Assembly: GCA_013204985.1 (NCBI GenBank)
Contig: JABMLG010000001.1
Span: forward strand, 554,574-618,573
Length of the DNA stretch: 64,000 nt
Source: Microbacteriaceae bacterium VKM Ac-2855
Lineage (GTDB): Bacteria; Actinomycetota; Actinomycetes; Actinomycetales; Microbacteriaceae
Direction: 5' to 3'
In this document: positions 28,334 to 37,100 of the stretch, piece after piece
How the letters are laid out: each line of letters opens with the position of its first letter
Position numbering within the stretch: position 1 is the first letter of the stretch
Notes under the pieces: model-generated
Seen by the model: only the letters and a program-made list of their open reading frames with translations
The model's database searches: none
Told to the model about the DNA's origin: nothing
Program-made: the position numbers and the translations under genes

Positions 28334-31128
28334 CCCTTCTCGACAGCCGACGGATCACCCTCGGCGGCACCCCCGTGGACCTGTACGAACGCGACGAGGC
28401 CGTCGCCCTGATCGCGGAACACGCCGCCCGTCACGACGGCCCTCCCCTCGGCGTGCTCTCGGCCAATGTCGATCACCTCACGCATTTCGGTGCCGGTGGA
28501 CGCTGGGCCCACGTGTTGGAAGAGCACGGAGGGGAACGTCGCGACGAGCCGTCGGGAGTGCGTTCCGTCGACCCCGCGGCGGTCGAAGGGGTGCTCGCAC
28601 CGGCCGGCACCGAACGGACGGCGGTGCAGTGGCTGCACCTGATCGACGGGAGCCCGCTGGCGGTGCACGCGCGTCGACTCACCGGCAAGGCGTGGCCCCG
28701 ACTGGCCGGCAGCGATCTCATCGACCCGATCTTCGACCACGCTGACCGCCTCGGCCTCCGGGTCGCGGTGCTGGGCGGCAGTGTCGACGCCCAGGACAAT
28801 CTCCGAGCACGGCTGGCCGAACAGCGGCCCGATCTGGTGATCGCGGGGATGTGGTCGCCCGATCGCGAGCAGCTGACGGATGATGCGTACAACCGCGCTC
28901 TCGCGGCCGAGATCGCCGAGAGCTCGGCCGAGCTGCTGGTCGTCGGATTCGGGAAGCCGCGGCAGGAGCTCTGGATCAACGAGTACGGTGCCGCGACCGG
29001 GGCGCACGTCCTCCTCGCTTTCGGTGCGGCCGTCGACTTCCTCGGCGGTTCGGTGCGCCGAGCACCTCGGTGGATCGCGACCCACGGTCTCGAGTGGGCC
29101 TGGCGACTCGCCCTCGAGCCGCGCCGACTGGCCCGTCGCTACCTCGTCGACGGCCCGGTCGCCTACGGCCGGTTGCGGATGCACAGCGCGCTCGAGCCGA
29201 ACCGGCTCGCACCGGTGCACGCGGCCGCGCACGCGGTCGTGCGCCCGACCGTCACACCCGGGAGCACCGGCACCTTCGTCATCGATCCGGACGCGCAAGC
29301 CGAGGTCGCCGTCATCATCGTCAGCTTCAACAACGCCGACTCGATCGATCGACTTCTCCTGAGCCTGCGCGCCGAGGCGACGGTGACCATGCTGCGCGTC
29401 ATCGTCGTCGACAACGACTCGACCGACGGCACACTCGATCTCGTCCGCCGTCACACCGACGTCACCGCGGTCGCTGCGGGCGGCAATCTCGGCTACGCGG
29501 GGGGTATCAATCGTGCCCGTCGGCTCGCGGGGCCCGAGGAGACCCTGCTCGTGCTCAATCCCGATCTCACGGTCAGCCCGGGCGCGATCGCACGGATGCT
29601 CGACCGGATGGACGGGTCGGAGGCCGGAGTCGTCGTCCCGCTGATCCGCAGCGACGACGGTGTCATCACCCGCTCGCTGCGGTGGGAGCCGACGCGGTTG
29701 AACGCGCTCGGCGAGGCGATCCTCGGCGACCGGATGCCGGAGCGGCCCCCGTGGCTCGCCGAGACCGACCGCACAGCCGAGAGCTACCGACACGCGCATC
29801 CGATCGATTGGGCCACCGGTGCCGCGCTCTTGATCGACCCCGTGGTCGCGGCGCGGATCGGCGACTGGGACGAGCGCTTCTTCCTCTACTCCGAAGAGGT
29901 GGACTTCTTCCGCCGCGCTCGCACGCTCGGCGCCGACATCTGGTTCGAGCCGGCCGCCGAGGTCGTGCACACCGGCGGCGGCTCCGGAGGGCCCGCGGAA
30001 CTGGCCGAGCTCATGGCGGTGAATCGCGTGCGCTATATCGCGAAGCACCACTCCGGCGTCTACACGGCCGGCTACCGCGCCGTCGTGACCACGGCGGAGG
30101 CGGCTCGCGGAGTGCTGCCGGGGGCCGTGGGCGCGAGTCACCGCCGAGCGGCCGTCGCCGTCGCGGACGAACGGCGCTGGCGCCGTCTCCCGGCCGCCGT
30201 CCCCGCATCGGTACCCGCCGGGCAGCCGTCCCGGCATCCGGGTGGATCGGTGGTGATTCCGGCCTTCCAGGAGCAGGACCGGATCGCGCGCGCTCTCGCT
30301 CCGCTCGCCGCGCTCGCCGCGGACGGCACCATCGAAGTGGTCGTCGTCTGCAACGGCTGCACCGATCGCACCGCCGAGATCGCCCGCGGATTCACCGGTG
30401 TGCGCGTCGTCGAGATCGCCGAAGCCTCCAAGCCTGTCGCCCTGAACGTGGGCGATGCGCACGCCGGCCGATGGCCGCGACTCTACCTGGACGCGGACGT
30501 CGAGATGCCGACCGAGTCGCTCTGGAGCGTCTTCTCGGCTCTCGAACACGGCGGGCTCCTCGCGGCCCGGGCCGCCGTGGTCTACGACACGGTAGGGGCC
30601 AGCCCGCTCGTGCGCGCCTACTACCGCGCGCGTCGACGGATGTCCGCCCCGGCGACCGCGCTGTGGAGCGGCGGCGGCTACGCGGTCAGCGCAGAGGGTC
30701 GCGCTCGCTTCGGGGCGTTCCCCGCGGTGCACACCGACGACGTGTTCGTGCACGGTCGTTTCACGGAACGCGAGCGCGGCGTGGTCGGCTGTGCTCCCGT
30801 TGTGGTGCGCGCCCCTCGCAGCGCCCGAGAACTCACGCTCGCGCTGCAACGCATCCGCCGCGATTCGACCGAGATCGCCGACGTGCTCGCCGCCGGTGGA
30901 GCAGCGGCCGCTCCCACGGCCGCACGCACCCTCCGTGAGTTGTTCGTCACCACGCGCACGCCGGTGCAGTGGTTCGACGCGACGATCTACACGGTGTTCG
31001 CGCTGGTGGCGAGGGCGAAACCCACGGTGGAATCGACGGCGGTACCGACGGCGGTACGGACTGCGGTACGGACTGCGGTACAGGCCGGGGTCGAACCGCG
31101 TGGAGCTCGATCGGCGCGGGAGATCTGA
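28330..31128 (+). CDS. Triple glycosyltransferase: WecG/TagA (GT26) + GT2 + GT2
   Basis: One 932-residue chain from GTG 28330 carries three transferase domains. Residues about 1-285 form a WecG/TagA/CpsF domain: LSANVDHLTHF, SPLAVHARRLTG, LAGSDLIDPI, and VVGFGKPRQELWINEYGA near 205. It has a roughly 35-residue acidic insertion before the substrate loop. Residues about 325-610 form a GT2 domain (VAVIIVSFNNADSI, VIVVDNDSTDGT, NLGYAGGINRARR, FFLYSEEVDFFRR), like rhamnosyltransferases. Residues about 637-900 form a second GT2 (SVVIPAFQEQDRIARAL, VVVCNGCTDRT, LYLDADVEMP). The C-terminus is a short TAVR/P tandem repeat. The three steps are probably consecutive in repeat-unit assembly. Confidence 0.88.
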   Translation: MTLLDSRRITLGGTPVDLYERDEAVALIAEHAARHDGPPLGVLSANVDHLTHFGAGGRWAHVLEEHGGERRDEPSGVRSVDPAAVEGVLAPAGTERTAVQWLHLIDGSPLAVHARRLTGKAWPRLAGSDLIDPIFDHADRLGLRVAVLGGSVDAQDNLRARLAEQRPDLVIAGMWSPDREQLTDDAYNRALAAEIAESSAELLVVGFGKPRQELWINEYGAATGAHVLLAFGAAVDFLGGSVRRAPRWIATHGLEWAWRLALEPRRLARRYLVDGPVAYGRLRMHSALEPNRLAPVHAAAHAVVRPTVTPGSTGTFVIDPDAQAEVAVIIVSFNNADSIDRLLLSLRAEATVTMLRVIVVDNDSTDGTLDLVRRHTDVTAVAAGGNLGYAGGINRARRLAGPEETLLVLNPDLTVSPGAIARMLDRMDGSEAGVVVPLIRSDDGVITRSLRWEPTRLNALGEAILGDRMPERPPWLAETDRTAESYRHAHPIDWATGAALLIDPVVAARIGDWDERFFLYSEEVDFFRRARTLGADIWFEPAAEVVHTGGGSGGPAELAELMAVNRVRYIAKHHSGVYTAGYRAVVTTAEAARGVLPGAVGASHRRAAVAVADERRWRRLPAAVPASVPAGQPSRHPGGSVVIPAFQEQDRIARALAPLAALAADGTIEVVVVCNGCTDRTAEIARGFTGVRVVEIAEASKPVALNVGDAHAGRWPRLYLDADVEMPTESLWSVFSALEHGGLLAARAAVVYDTVGASPLVRAYYRARRRMSAPATALWSGGGYAVSAEGRARFGAFPAVHTDDVFVHGRFTERERGVVGCAPVVVRAPRSARELTLALQRIRRDSTEIADVLAAGGAAAAPTAARTLRELFVTTRTPVQWFDATIYTVFALVARAKPTVESTAVPTAVRTAVRTAVQAGVEPRGARSAREI
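31039..31081 (+). repeat. 12-bp tandem repeat at the C-terminal end of the triple GT
   Basis: A unit of the type gcggtacggact occurs about 3.6 times (31039-31050 diverged, 31051-31062, 31063-31074, partial to 31081). It encodes a Thr-Ala-Val-Arg/Pro repeat. Confidence 0.85.
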
Positions 31129-31129
31129 G

Positions 31130-32596
31130 ATGACGATCGCGAGCGGGACGCGACAGGTCGGCGGGCCACCGTGGTTGCTGCGCGCCACGGCCGTGACGCT
31201 GCTCGTCCTGCCCGCGGATCAGGTGTTCGCGCCACTCGGCGCCACGGGTTACGTGGGCATGATGCTCGCGCTGCTGCTCGCGGTGGCGTGGCTGGGTTCG
31301 TCTCTGTTCGGCCTGCACGATCCGATCGCTCGGCGGCACCCGGCGAGGGTCGCCATCGCGCTCCTCTTCCTGGTCAGCTGCGTCTCCTACGCGCTCTACG
31401 TCAGCGGTATGACGATCCCGATCCTGCCGATCGGTCAAGCCAGCGCCGATCGGTGGCTGCTGCTGCTCGTCGCGGGCGCCGGGATCACCCTGGTCGCGAG
31501 TGACTCGGTGCGCACGCTGGACGACGCGATGGTGCTGGTGCGCGCCTTGACGTTCGGCGCCTTCCTCTGCTCGATCGTCGCGGTCGTGCAGTTCACCACC
31601 GGGCTGAACCCCGTCGATCTCATCCGCGGCGCGATGTGGGGCTTCGAGAACAACGGCGGCAGCACACCCTTCCAGGTGCGCGACGGCCTGACCCGCGTAG
31701 CCGGCACGACCTACCACCCGATCGAACTCGCCGTCGTCACGGCGATCATCCTGCCCCTGTCGGTGTGGCGCGCCCTGTACGACCGCAAGCGGCGCGCGTG
31801 GTTCCGGTGGTCGATCCCGATCGTGCTGCTCGTGGCGAACGCGGCGACCGTTTCGCGCTCCGGGCTGATCGCTCTCCTGCTCGCCGCCGTGCTCAGCGTC
31901 GGCTTCCTGCCCACGGTCGCCCGCCGGTGGGCGCTGCTCGCGATCCCAGCCGCCGTCGCGGGGTTGTTCCTGACCACCCCCGGACTCATCGGCACGCTCA
32001 CCGGCTCGGTGACCGCCGGCACCAGCGACTCCTCGATCACGAACCGTCTCGACAACTATCCGCGCGTCGCAGCGCTGGTTCTTGAGCATCCGTTCTTCGG
32101 CACCGGACCAGCGACCTACCTCCCGGTCAACGCGAAATACATCCTCGACAACCAGTACCTGAACGCCGCCATCTGCCTGGGCGTGATCGGCGCGGCCTGC
32201 GTGATCGCCTACCTGTGCGTTCCGGCGGTCTTCGCCCTCATCGCCGCACAGTACGCTCGCGAACCCCGGCTGCGCAGTCTCGCGGGAGCCGTCGCCTCCG
32301 GCTGCGCCGTCTCGGCGGTCTGCTCCGCCACCTTCGACTCGATGGCCTTCCCGGTCTTCGCCCTGCTGTACCCGTTCGTCCTCGGCCTGGCCGGTTCCGT
32401 GTGGATCCTCGTCAAGGAGGAGCTGGCCGGGCACCGACAGTCGCGCCTGCGCGTGAAAGCGCGCACCCGTCACCCCCACCGCCACCATTCGCCGCGACCA
32501 CACGCGTCACGAACCCGCGCGTCACGACCAAGCGCGTCGCAACCCCGGCTTGATGTCGCCGGGGACCCCTCCTCCCGGCCACCGACAGAAAGGTGA
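31130..32596 (+). CDS. O-antigen ligase/polymerase-like membrane protein (Wzy type)
   Basis: This 488-residue membrane protein has about 11-12 helices over residues 15-435 and a basic, His/Arg/Ser-rich tail. A large loop near residues 150-195 (FENNGGSTPFQVRDGLTRVAG) and the motif LEHPFFGTGPATYLPVN identify the O-antigen ligase/polymerase (Wzy_C) family. It is likely the polymerase that joins repeat units on the outer face. It begins one base after the triple-GT stop. Ligase rather than polymerase function cannot be excluded. Confidence 0.87.
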   Translation: MTIASGTRQVGGPPWLLRATAVTLLVLPADQVFAPLGATGYVGMMLALLLAVAWLGSSLFGLHDPIARRHPARVAIALLFLVSCVSYALYVSGMTIPILPIGQASADRWLLLLVAGAGITLVASDSVRTLDDAMVLVRALTFGAFLCSIVAVVQFTTGLNPVDLIRGAMWGFENNGGSTPFQVRDGLTRVAGTTYHPIELAVVTAIILPLSVWRALYDRKRRAWFRWSIPIVLLVANAATVSRSGLIALLLAAVLSVGFLPTVARRWALLAIPAAVAGLFLTTPGLIGTLTGSVTAGTSDSSITNRLDNYPRVAALVLEHPFFGTGPATYLPVNAKYILDNQYLNAAICLGVIGAACVIAYLCVPAVFALIAAQYAREPRLRSLAGAVASGCAVSAVCSATFDSMAFPVFALLYPFVLGLAGSVWILVKEELAGHRQSRLRVKARTRHPHRHHSPRPHASRTRASRPSASQPRLDVAGDPSSRPPTER

Positions 32597-32603
32597 TCCC
32601 GAC

Positions 32604-33452
32604 GTGGACCCGATCTCCGTCCTCCGCACTCTCTGGAACCACCGATTGATCGCCTTCTCGGTGTTCGCCCTCACCGCCATCGTCGGCGCGTACGTGTTCT
32701 TCTTCTCCGCCCGCAGCTACGAGTCCACCGCGACTTACGCCCTGGTCAACCCGGCTGTGCCGACCGCGCTGCAGATCGAGAAGGATCCCGCGCTCGAGGC
32801 GCTGAATCCCGATAATCCGTACCTGCGCTCCTCCGACAACTCGCTCGCCGCTCAGGTGCTCGTGAGCAAGCTCAACTCCGACAAGACGGTCGAGGCGCTG
32901 GACGAGCGCGGTCTGAGCACGACGTACGCCGTCACACGCAGCGACTGGTCGGGGCAGGGTCTCGTGCTCACCATCACCAGCGATGCACCGACCGCGAAGG
33001 GTTCGATAGCGACAACGGAAGCGGTCGGAGCGTTGCTCGTCGACGAACTGCACGCGATGCAGACCGTCAACGGGGCGTCCGAGGAGTACCTGTACACCGC
33101 GCTGCAGGTCGAGGAACCCGATCGGGCTACCGAACAGGTGTCCAACCGGCTGCGGGCGCTGATCATCGTCGCCGCCGGCGGCTTCGTGCTGCTGTTCGGA
33201 GCCGTGTCGGTCGCGCGGGCGATCGACAACGCTCGCGAGGTCCGTCGAGCGCAGCAGGCCCAGAGCACCTCCCTCCCCGAATCGGCGCGCCGCCGCCGAG
33301 AACCACCCGCCGGAGGCGGCTCCACACGTACCCGACGCACGTCAGCCCGCGCCGCAGCCCCGACGCTTCCCGCGCCCGTCGAAGAACCGCGTCCAGAAGG
33401 TCACGCTCCGGGCGCGCCCGCCGCTCTCACCCGCACGAAAGGCCGCCGCTAA
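32604..33452 (+). CDS. Wzz-like chain-length determinant protein
   Basis: This 282-residue protein has two membrane helices (about residues 14-36 and 190-212) flanking an extracytoplasmic region, as in Wzz/CapA-type polysaccharide co-polymerases. The first part, DPISVLRTLWNHRLIAFSVF, is typical. GTG 32604 is chosen because GAAAGGTG lies eight bases upstream. The cytosolic tail is Arg/Pro/Ala-rich and has no Walker motifs or tyrosine cluster, so a fused BY-kinase is absent. Its stop codon overlaps the stop of the convergent acetyltransferase. Confidence 0.82.
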   Translation: MDPISVLRTLWNHRLIAFSVFALTAIVGAYVFFFSARSYESTATYALVNPAVPTALQIEKDPALEALNPDNPYLRSSDNSLAAQVLVSKLNSDKTVEALDERGLSTTYAVTRSDWSGQGLVLTITSDAPTAKGSIATTEAVGALLVDELHAMQTVNGASEEYLYTALQVEEPDRATEQVSNRLRALIIVAAGGFVLLFGAVSVARAIDNAREVRRAQQAQSTSLPESARRRREPPAGGGSTRTRRTSARAAAPTLPAPVEEPRPEGHAPGAPAALTRTKGRR

Positions 33453-34072
33453 TGTCCGAGCACGAGACTCCCAGAAACCTCCCGGTACCGCTCGCCGGTC
33501 TCGGGGCAGACGAATCCGCCGTCGTCATCGGTGGGCACCAGTCGAGCCCCGGCTCGGCCGACCCAGCCGATGCGCCGAGCGGGTACACCGGCGACGAGGG
33601 CGTAGGGGGCCACGTCCTTCGTGACGACCGCTCCAGCGGCCACCATGGACCACGCGCCGATCTCGACCGGAGCGATGCACACGGCACGGGCGCCGATGGC
33701 CGCCCCCGTGCGAACGACGACACCGACGGCGTGCCAGTCGGCGGCCGTTTTGAGCGAGCCGTCGGGCGTGACGGCGCGGGGCAGCACGTCATTGGTGAAA
33801 ACGACGGCGGGACCGACGAAGACGCCGTCCTCCAGCACGGCCGGCTCGTAGACGAGCGCGTGGTTCTGGATCTTGCACCGGTCGCCGACGACGACGCCGG
33901 GGCCGATGTACGCGCCTCGGCCGATGATGCACTCGAGGCCGACGCGGGCCTCCTCACGCACCTGCGCGAGGTGCCAGATGAGGGTGCCGTCTCCGATGGC
34001 GGCGCGGTCGTCCACATCCGCGGAGTCCGCGATGCGCGCGGGGGCGAGCCCCGGGGGAACACTGTTGTCCAT
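33449..34072 (-). CDS. WlbB/QdtC-like sugar N-acetyltransferase
   Basis: This 207-residue left-handed beta-helix acetyltransferase has IGDGTLIWHLAQVREEARVG, GRGAYIGPGVVVGD, KIQNHALVYEPAVLEDGVFVG and VVFTNDVLPRAV. This pattern is characteristic of enzymes that acetylate a 3-amino (or 4-amino) UDP- or dTDP-sugar, such as WlbB. It ends with VVTKDVAPYALVAGVPARRIG and a short Cys-containing tail. It is encoded opposite the EPS operon but probably works with the aminotransferase at 24832 and the dehydrogenase at 19381. It is divergent from the secreted protein, 42 bp apart. Confidence 0.9.
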   Translation of the reverse strand: MDNSVPPGLAPARIADSADVDDRAAIGDGTLIWHLAQVREEARVGLECIIGRGAYIGPGVVVGDRCKIQNHALVYEPAVLEDGVFVGPAVVFTNDVLPRAVTPDGSLKTAADWHAVGVVVRTGAAIGARAVCIAPVEIGAWSMVAAGAVVTKDVAPYALVAGVPARRIGWVGRAGARLVPTDDDGGFVCPETGERYREVSGSLVLGH

Positions 34073-34092
34073 GCGCCGCAGTCTGCTGGAGC

Positions 34093-34120
34093 GCGCATCC
34101 GCGCGCAATGGCGGATGCGC
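34093..34120 (+). promoter_or_regulatory. Perfect hairpin containing the start codon of the secreted protein
   Basis: A perfect 10-bp stem pairs 34093-34102 (gcgcatccgc) with 34111-34120 (gcggatgcgc), with an eight-base loop. The ATG at 34115-34117 lies inside the second arm, so folding would hide the start codon in the mRNA. Confidence 0.6.
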
Positions 34121-37100
34121 TCGCGACGGATACCGCTCGTCGCGCTCTTCAGCGCGCTGCTGCTGGCGATCGTGGGAACGGTCGTGCCCGCGGCGAGCGC
34201 GGCCACGGCGTGCACGCCGGCCATGAACGCGATCGTGTGCGAGAACGCGCAGCCGGGAGCGGATCCGGCCGACTGGGACGTCTTCGGCGCCGGCGACACC
34301 TCGATCCAGGGCTTCTCCACCGATGTCAGCGTCAATGTCGGCCAGCGCATCGACTTCAAGATCGACACGGATGCGAGCGCCTACACGATCGGCATCTATC
34401 GCACCGGTTGGTACGGCGGTCTCGGGGCGCGCCTCATCGACACCGTGACTCCGAGCGTCGCGCTGCCGCAGAATCAGCCGCAGTGCGTCTCCGATCTGAC
34501 GTCGGAACTGTACGACTGCGGCACGTGGGCGGTGTCGGCGAGCTGGAACGTGCCGGCGACTGCCGTGTCCGGTGTCTATCTCGCCGTTCTGGAGCGCGGC
34601 GACGACGGTGGCCGCAGCCACATCACCTTCGTGGTCCGTGATGTCGCGAGCACCTCGGCGGTGCTGTTCCAGACCTCGGATCCGACCTGGCAGGCGTACA
34701 ACACCTACGGCGGTTCGGACTTCTATCAGGGCGGCGCGAACGGGCGCGCCTACAAGATCAGCTACAACCGCCCCGTGATGACGCGCGGCGACAATCTCGG
34801 CCGCGACTTCTTCTTCTCCTCCGAGTACCCGTTGGTGCGGTTCCTCGAGCGCAACGGTTACGACGTCAGCTACTTCAGCGGGGTCGACACGGACCGCTTC
34901 GGTTCGCGGCTGACGCAGCACAAGGTCTTCCTCTCGGTCGGTCACGACGAGTACTGGTCGGGGGCGCAGCGCGCGAACGTCACGGCGGCTCGCGACGCCG
35001 GCGTGAATCTGCAGTTCCTCGCGGGCAACGAGGGCTATTGGCGCACGCGCTACGAGCCCTCCGCGACGACCGGAACGGCGTACCGCACCCTCGTCACGTA
35101 CAAGGAGACCTGGGCGAACGCGAAGATCGATCCGCTGCCCGAATCGACGGCGACGTGGCGCGATCCACGGTTCGCCTCGGTCGCCAACGGCGGCGGTCGG
35201 CCCGAGAACGCGTTGTCCGGAACGCAGTACATGGTCAACTACTCCGACCTCGCCGTGCAGGTGAGCGCGGTGGAGGGGAAGCTCCGGCTCTGGCGCAACA
35301 CGAGCCTGGCGAGCCTCGCAACCGGTGCGACCGCAACACTCGCGGCGCACACGATCGGCTACGAATCGAATGAGGACGTCGACAACGGTTCGCGCCCGCC
35401 CGGCCTGGTGCGGCTCTCGACGACGAACGGTGCGGTGCCGGAGTACCTGCAGGACTTCGGCAACGTGGTCACGGCGGGTACGACCCGGCACAATCTCACG
35501 CTGTACAGGGCGGCGAGCGGCGCACTCGTCTTCTCGGCGGCCTCCATCCAGTGGTCGTGGGGGCTCGACGCGGAGCACGACGGCAACGGCGCGGCAGCGG
35601 ACGTGCGGATGCAGCAGGCGCAGGTCAATCTGTTCGCCGACATGGGCGTGCAGCCCGGCACCCTGATGTCTCCGCTGGTCGCGGCGACGAAGAGCACCGA
35701 CACGACCGCTCCGACGGTCACCGTGACGGCTCCGGCCGCGAACGCGAGCATCGCGAACGGGGCGATCGTCTCGGTCGCCGGTACGGCGAGCGACGCGGCG
35801 GGCAAGGTCGCCGGGGTCGAGGTGTCGACGGATGCGGGGGCCACGTGGCACGCCGCGTCCGGCACCACCTCGTGGAGCTACTCGTACGTCCTCCACGGAT
35901 CCGGCGCCGGGTCCGTTCGCGTGCGCGCGATGGACGACTCGGCGAACATCGGTGCCGCCGTGACCCGTGCGCTGACCATCACCGGCACCGCGACCGTCTT
36001 CGGCGCCGAAGTACCGAAGAAGGCGGACTCGGGTGACACCGACTCCGTCACACTCGGTCTGCGCTTCACGCCGACGATCGACGGCTTCATCCGCGGCGTG
36101 CGCTTCTACAAGAGCACGGCGAACACCGGCACCCACACCGGCGCACTCTGGAGCAGCGACCGACAGCAGTTGGCCGGCGTCACTTTCGCGAACGAGACCG
36201 CGAGCGGATGGCAGACCGCCTCGTTCGCCACCCCGGTCGCGGTCACGGCCGGCAGCACCTACGTCGTGTCCTACACGGCGAGCCGCGGCCGGTATCCCGC
36301 GGCCGAGTACTTCTGGGCCAGCGCGGGCTACACCTCTGCCCCGCTTACGGTCGCGGGCGGTTTCGGAGCCGATCCGGCGGGGGTCTACACCACCACGGGC
36401 GGCTTCCCGAGCGACAGCTATCGGATGGGCAACTACTACGTCGATGCCGTGTTCGACACCGTCGATGCCACGCCGCTCACCGTCGCGTCGCAGCGTCCGC
36501 TGGCCGGTTCTTCGAGCGTCGCGCCGAGCACCACGATCTCGGGCGTCTTCTCGAAGGCCGTCACCGCCTCGACGGTGGTCTTGACGGTCAGGTCGGCCGC
36601 CGGCGCGACCGTGGCCGGAACCACCGCCTACGTCGCTTCGACGCGGACGGCGACTTTCACGCCGAGTGCATCGCTGTCCGCCGCCACCGGCTACACCGCG
36701 ACCCTCTCGGCCACAGCGACGACCGGCGGAACCGTCACTGCCGGCGGCAGCTGGGGCTTCACGACCCAGCGGCCGAACGCCGTCGTCGGCGTCTGCCCGT
36801 GCAGCCTGTACGACGACTCGACCACGCCCGGCGTGGCTCAGGTCGCGGAGGGTGTGCCCTTGACCCTCGGCGTCCGATTCGCGGCCACCGGCAGCGGCAC
36901 GGTCTCGGGACTCCGCTTCTACAAGAGCGCAGGCAACACCGGCACTCACGTGGGGACGCTCTCGACCATGGCGGGTGTCGAGCTCGCACGGGCCACGTTC
37001 ACGGCGGAGAGCGCCGCGGGATGGCAGACCGTCATGTTCTCCTCGCCGGTGAACATCGCCGGCGGAGTCGAGTACATCGCGGCGTACACCACCCCGACGG

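Noticed and set aside
27973-31188. Minus-strand frame of over 1000 codons opposite the triple glycosyltransferase
   Set aside because: Asp/Arg/Val-rich shadow with no motifs; the plus strand has three clear GT domains.
33452-34114. In-frame upstream extension of the secreted DUF4082 protein
   Set aside because: It is antisense to the well-supported WlbB-like acetyltransferase, and the signal peptide starts at ATG 34115.
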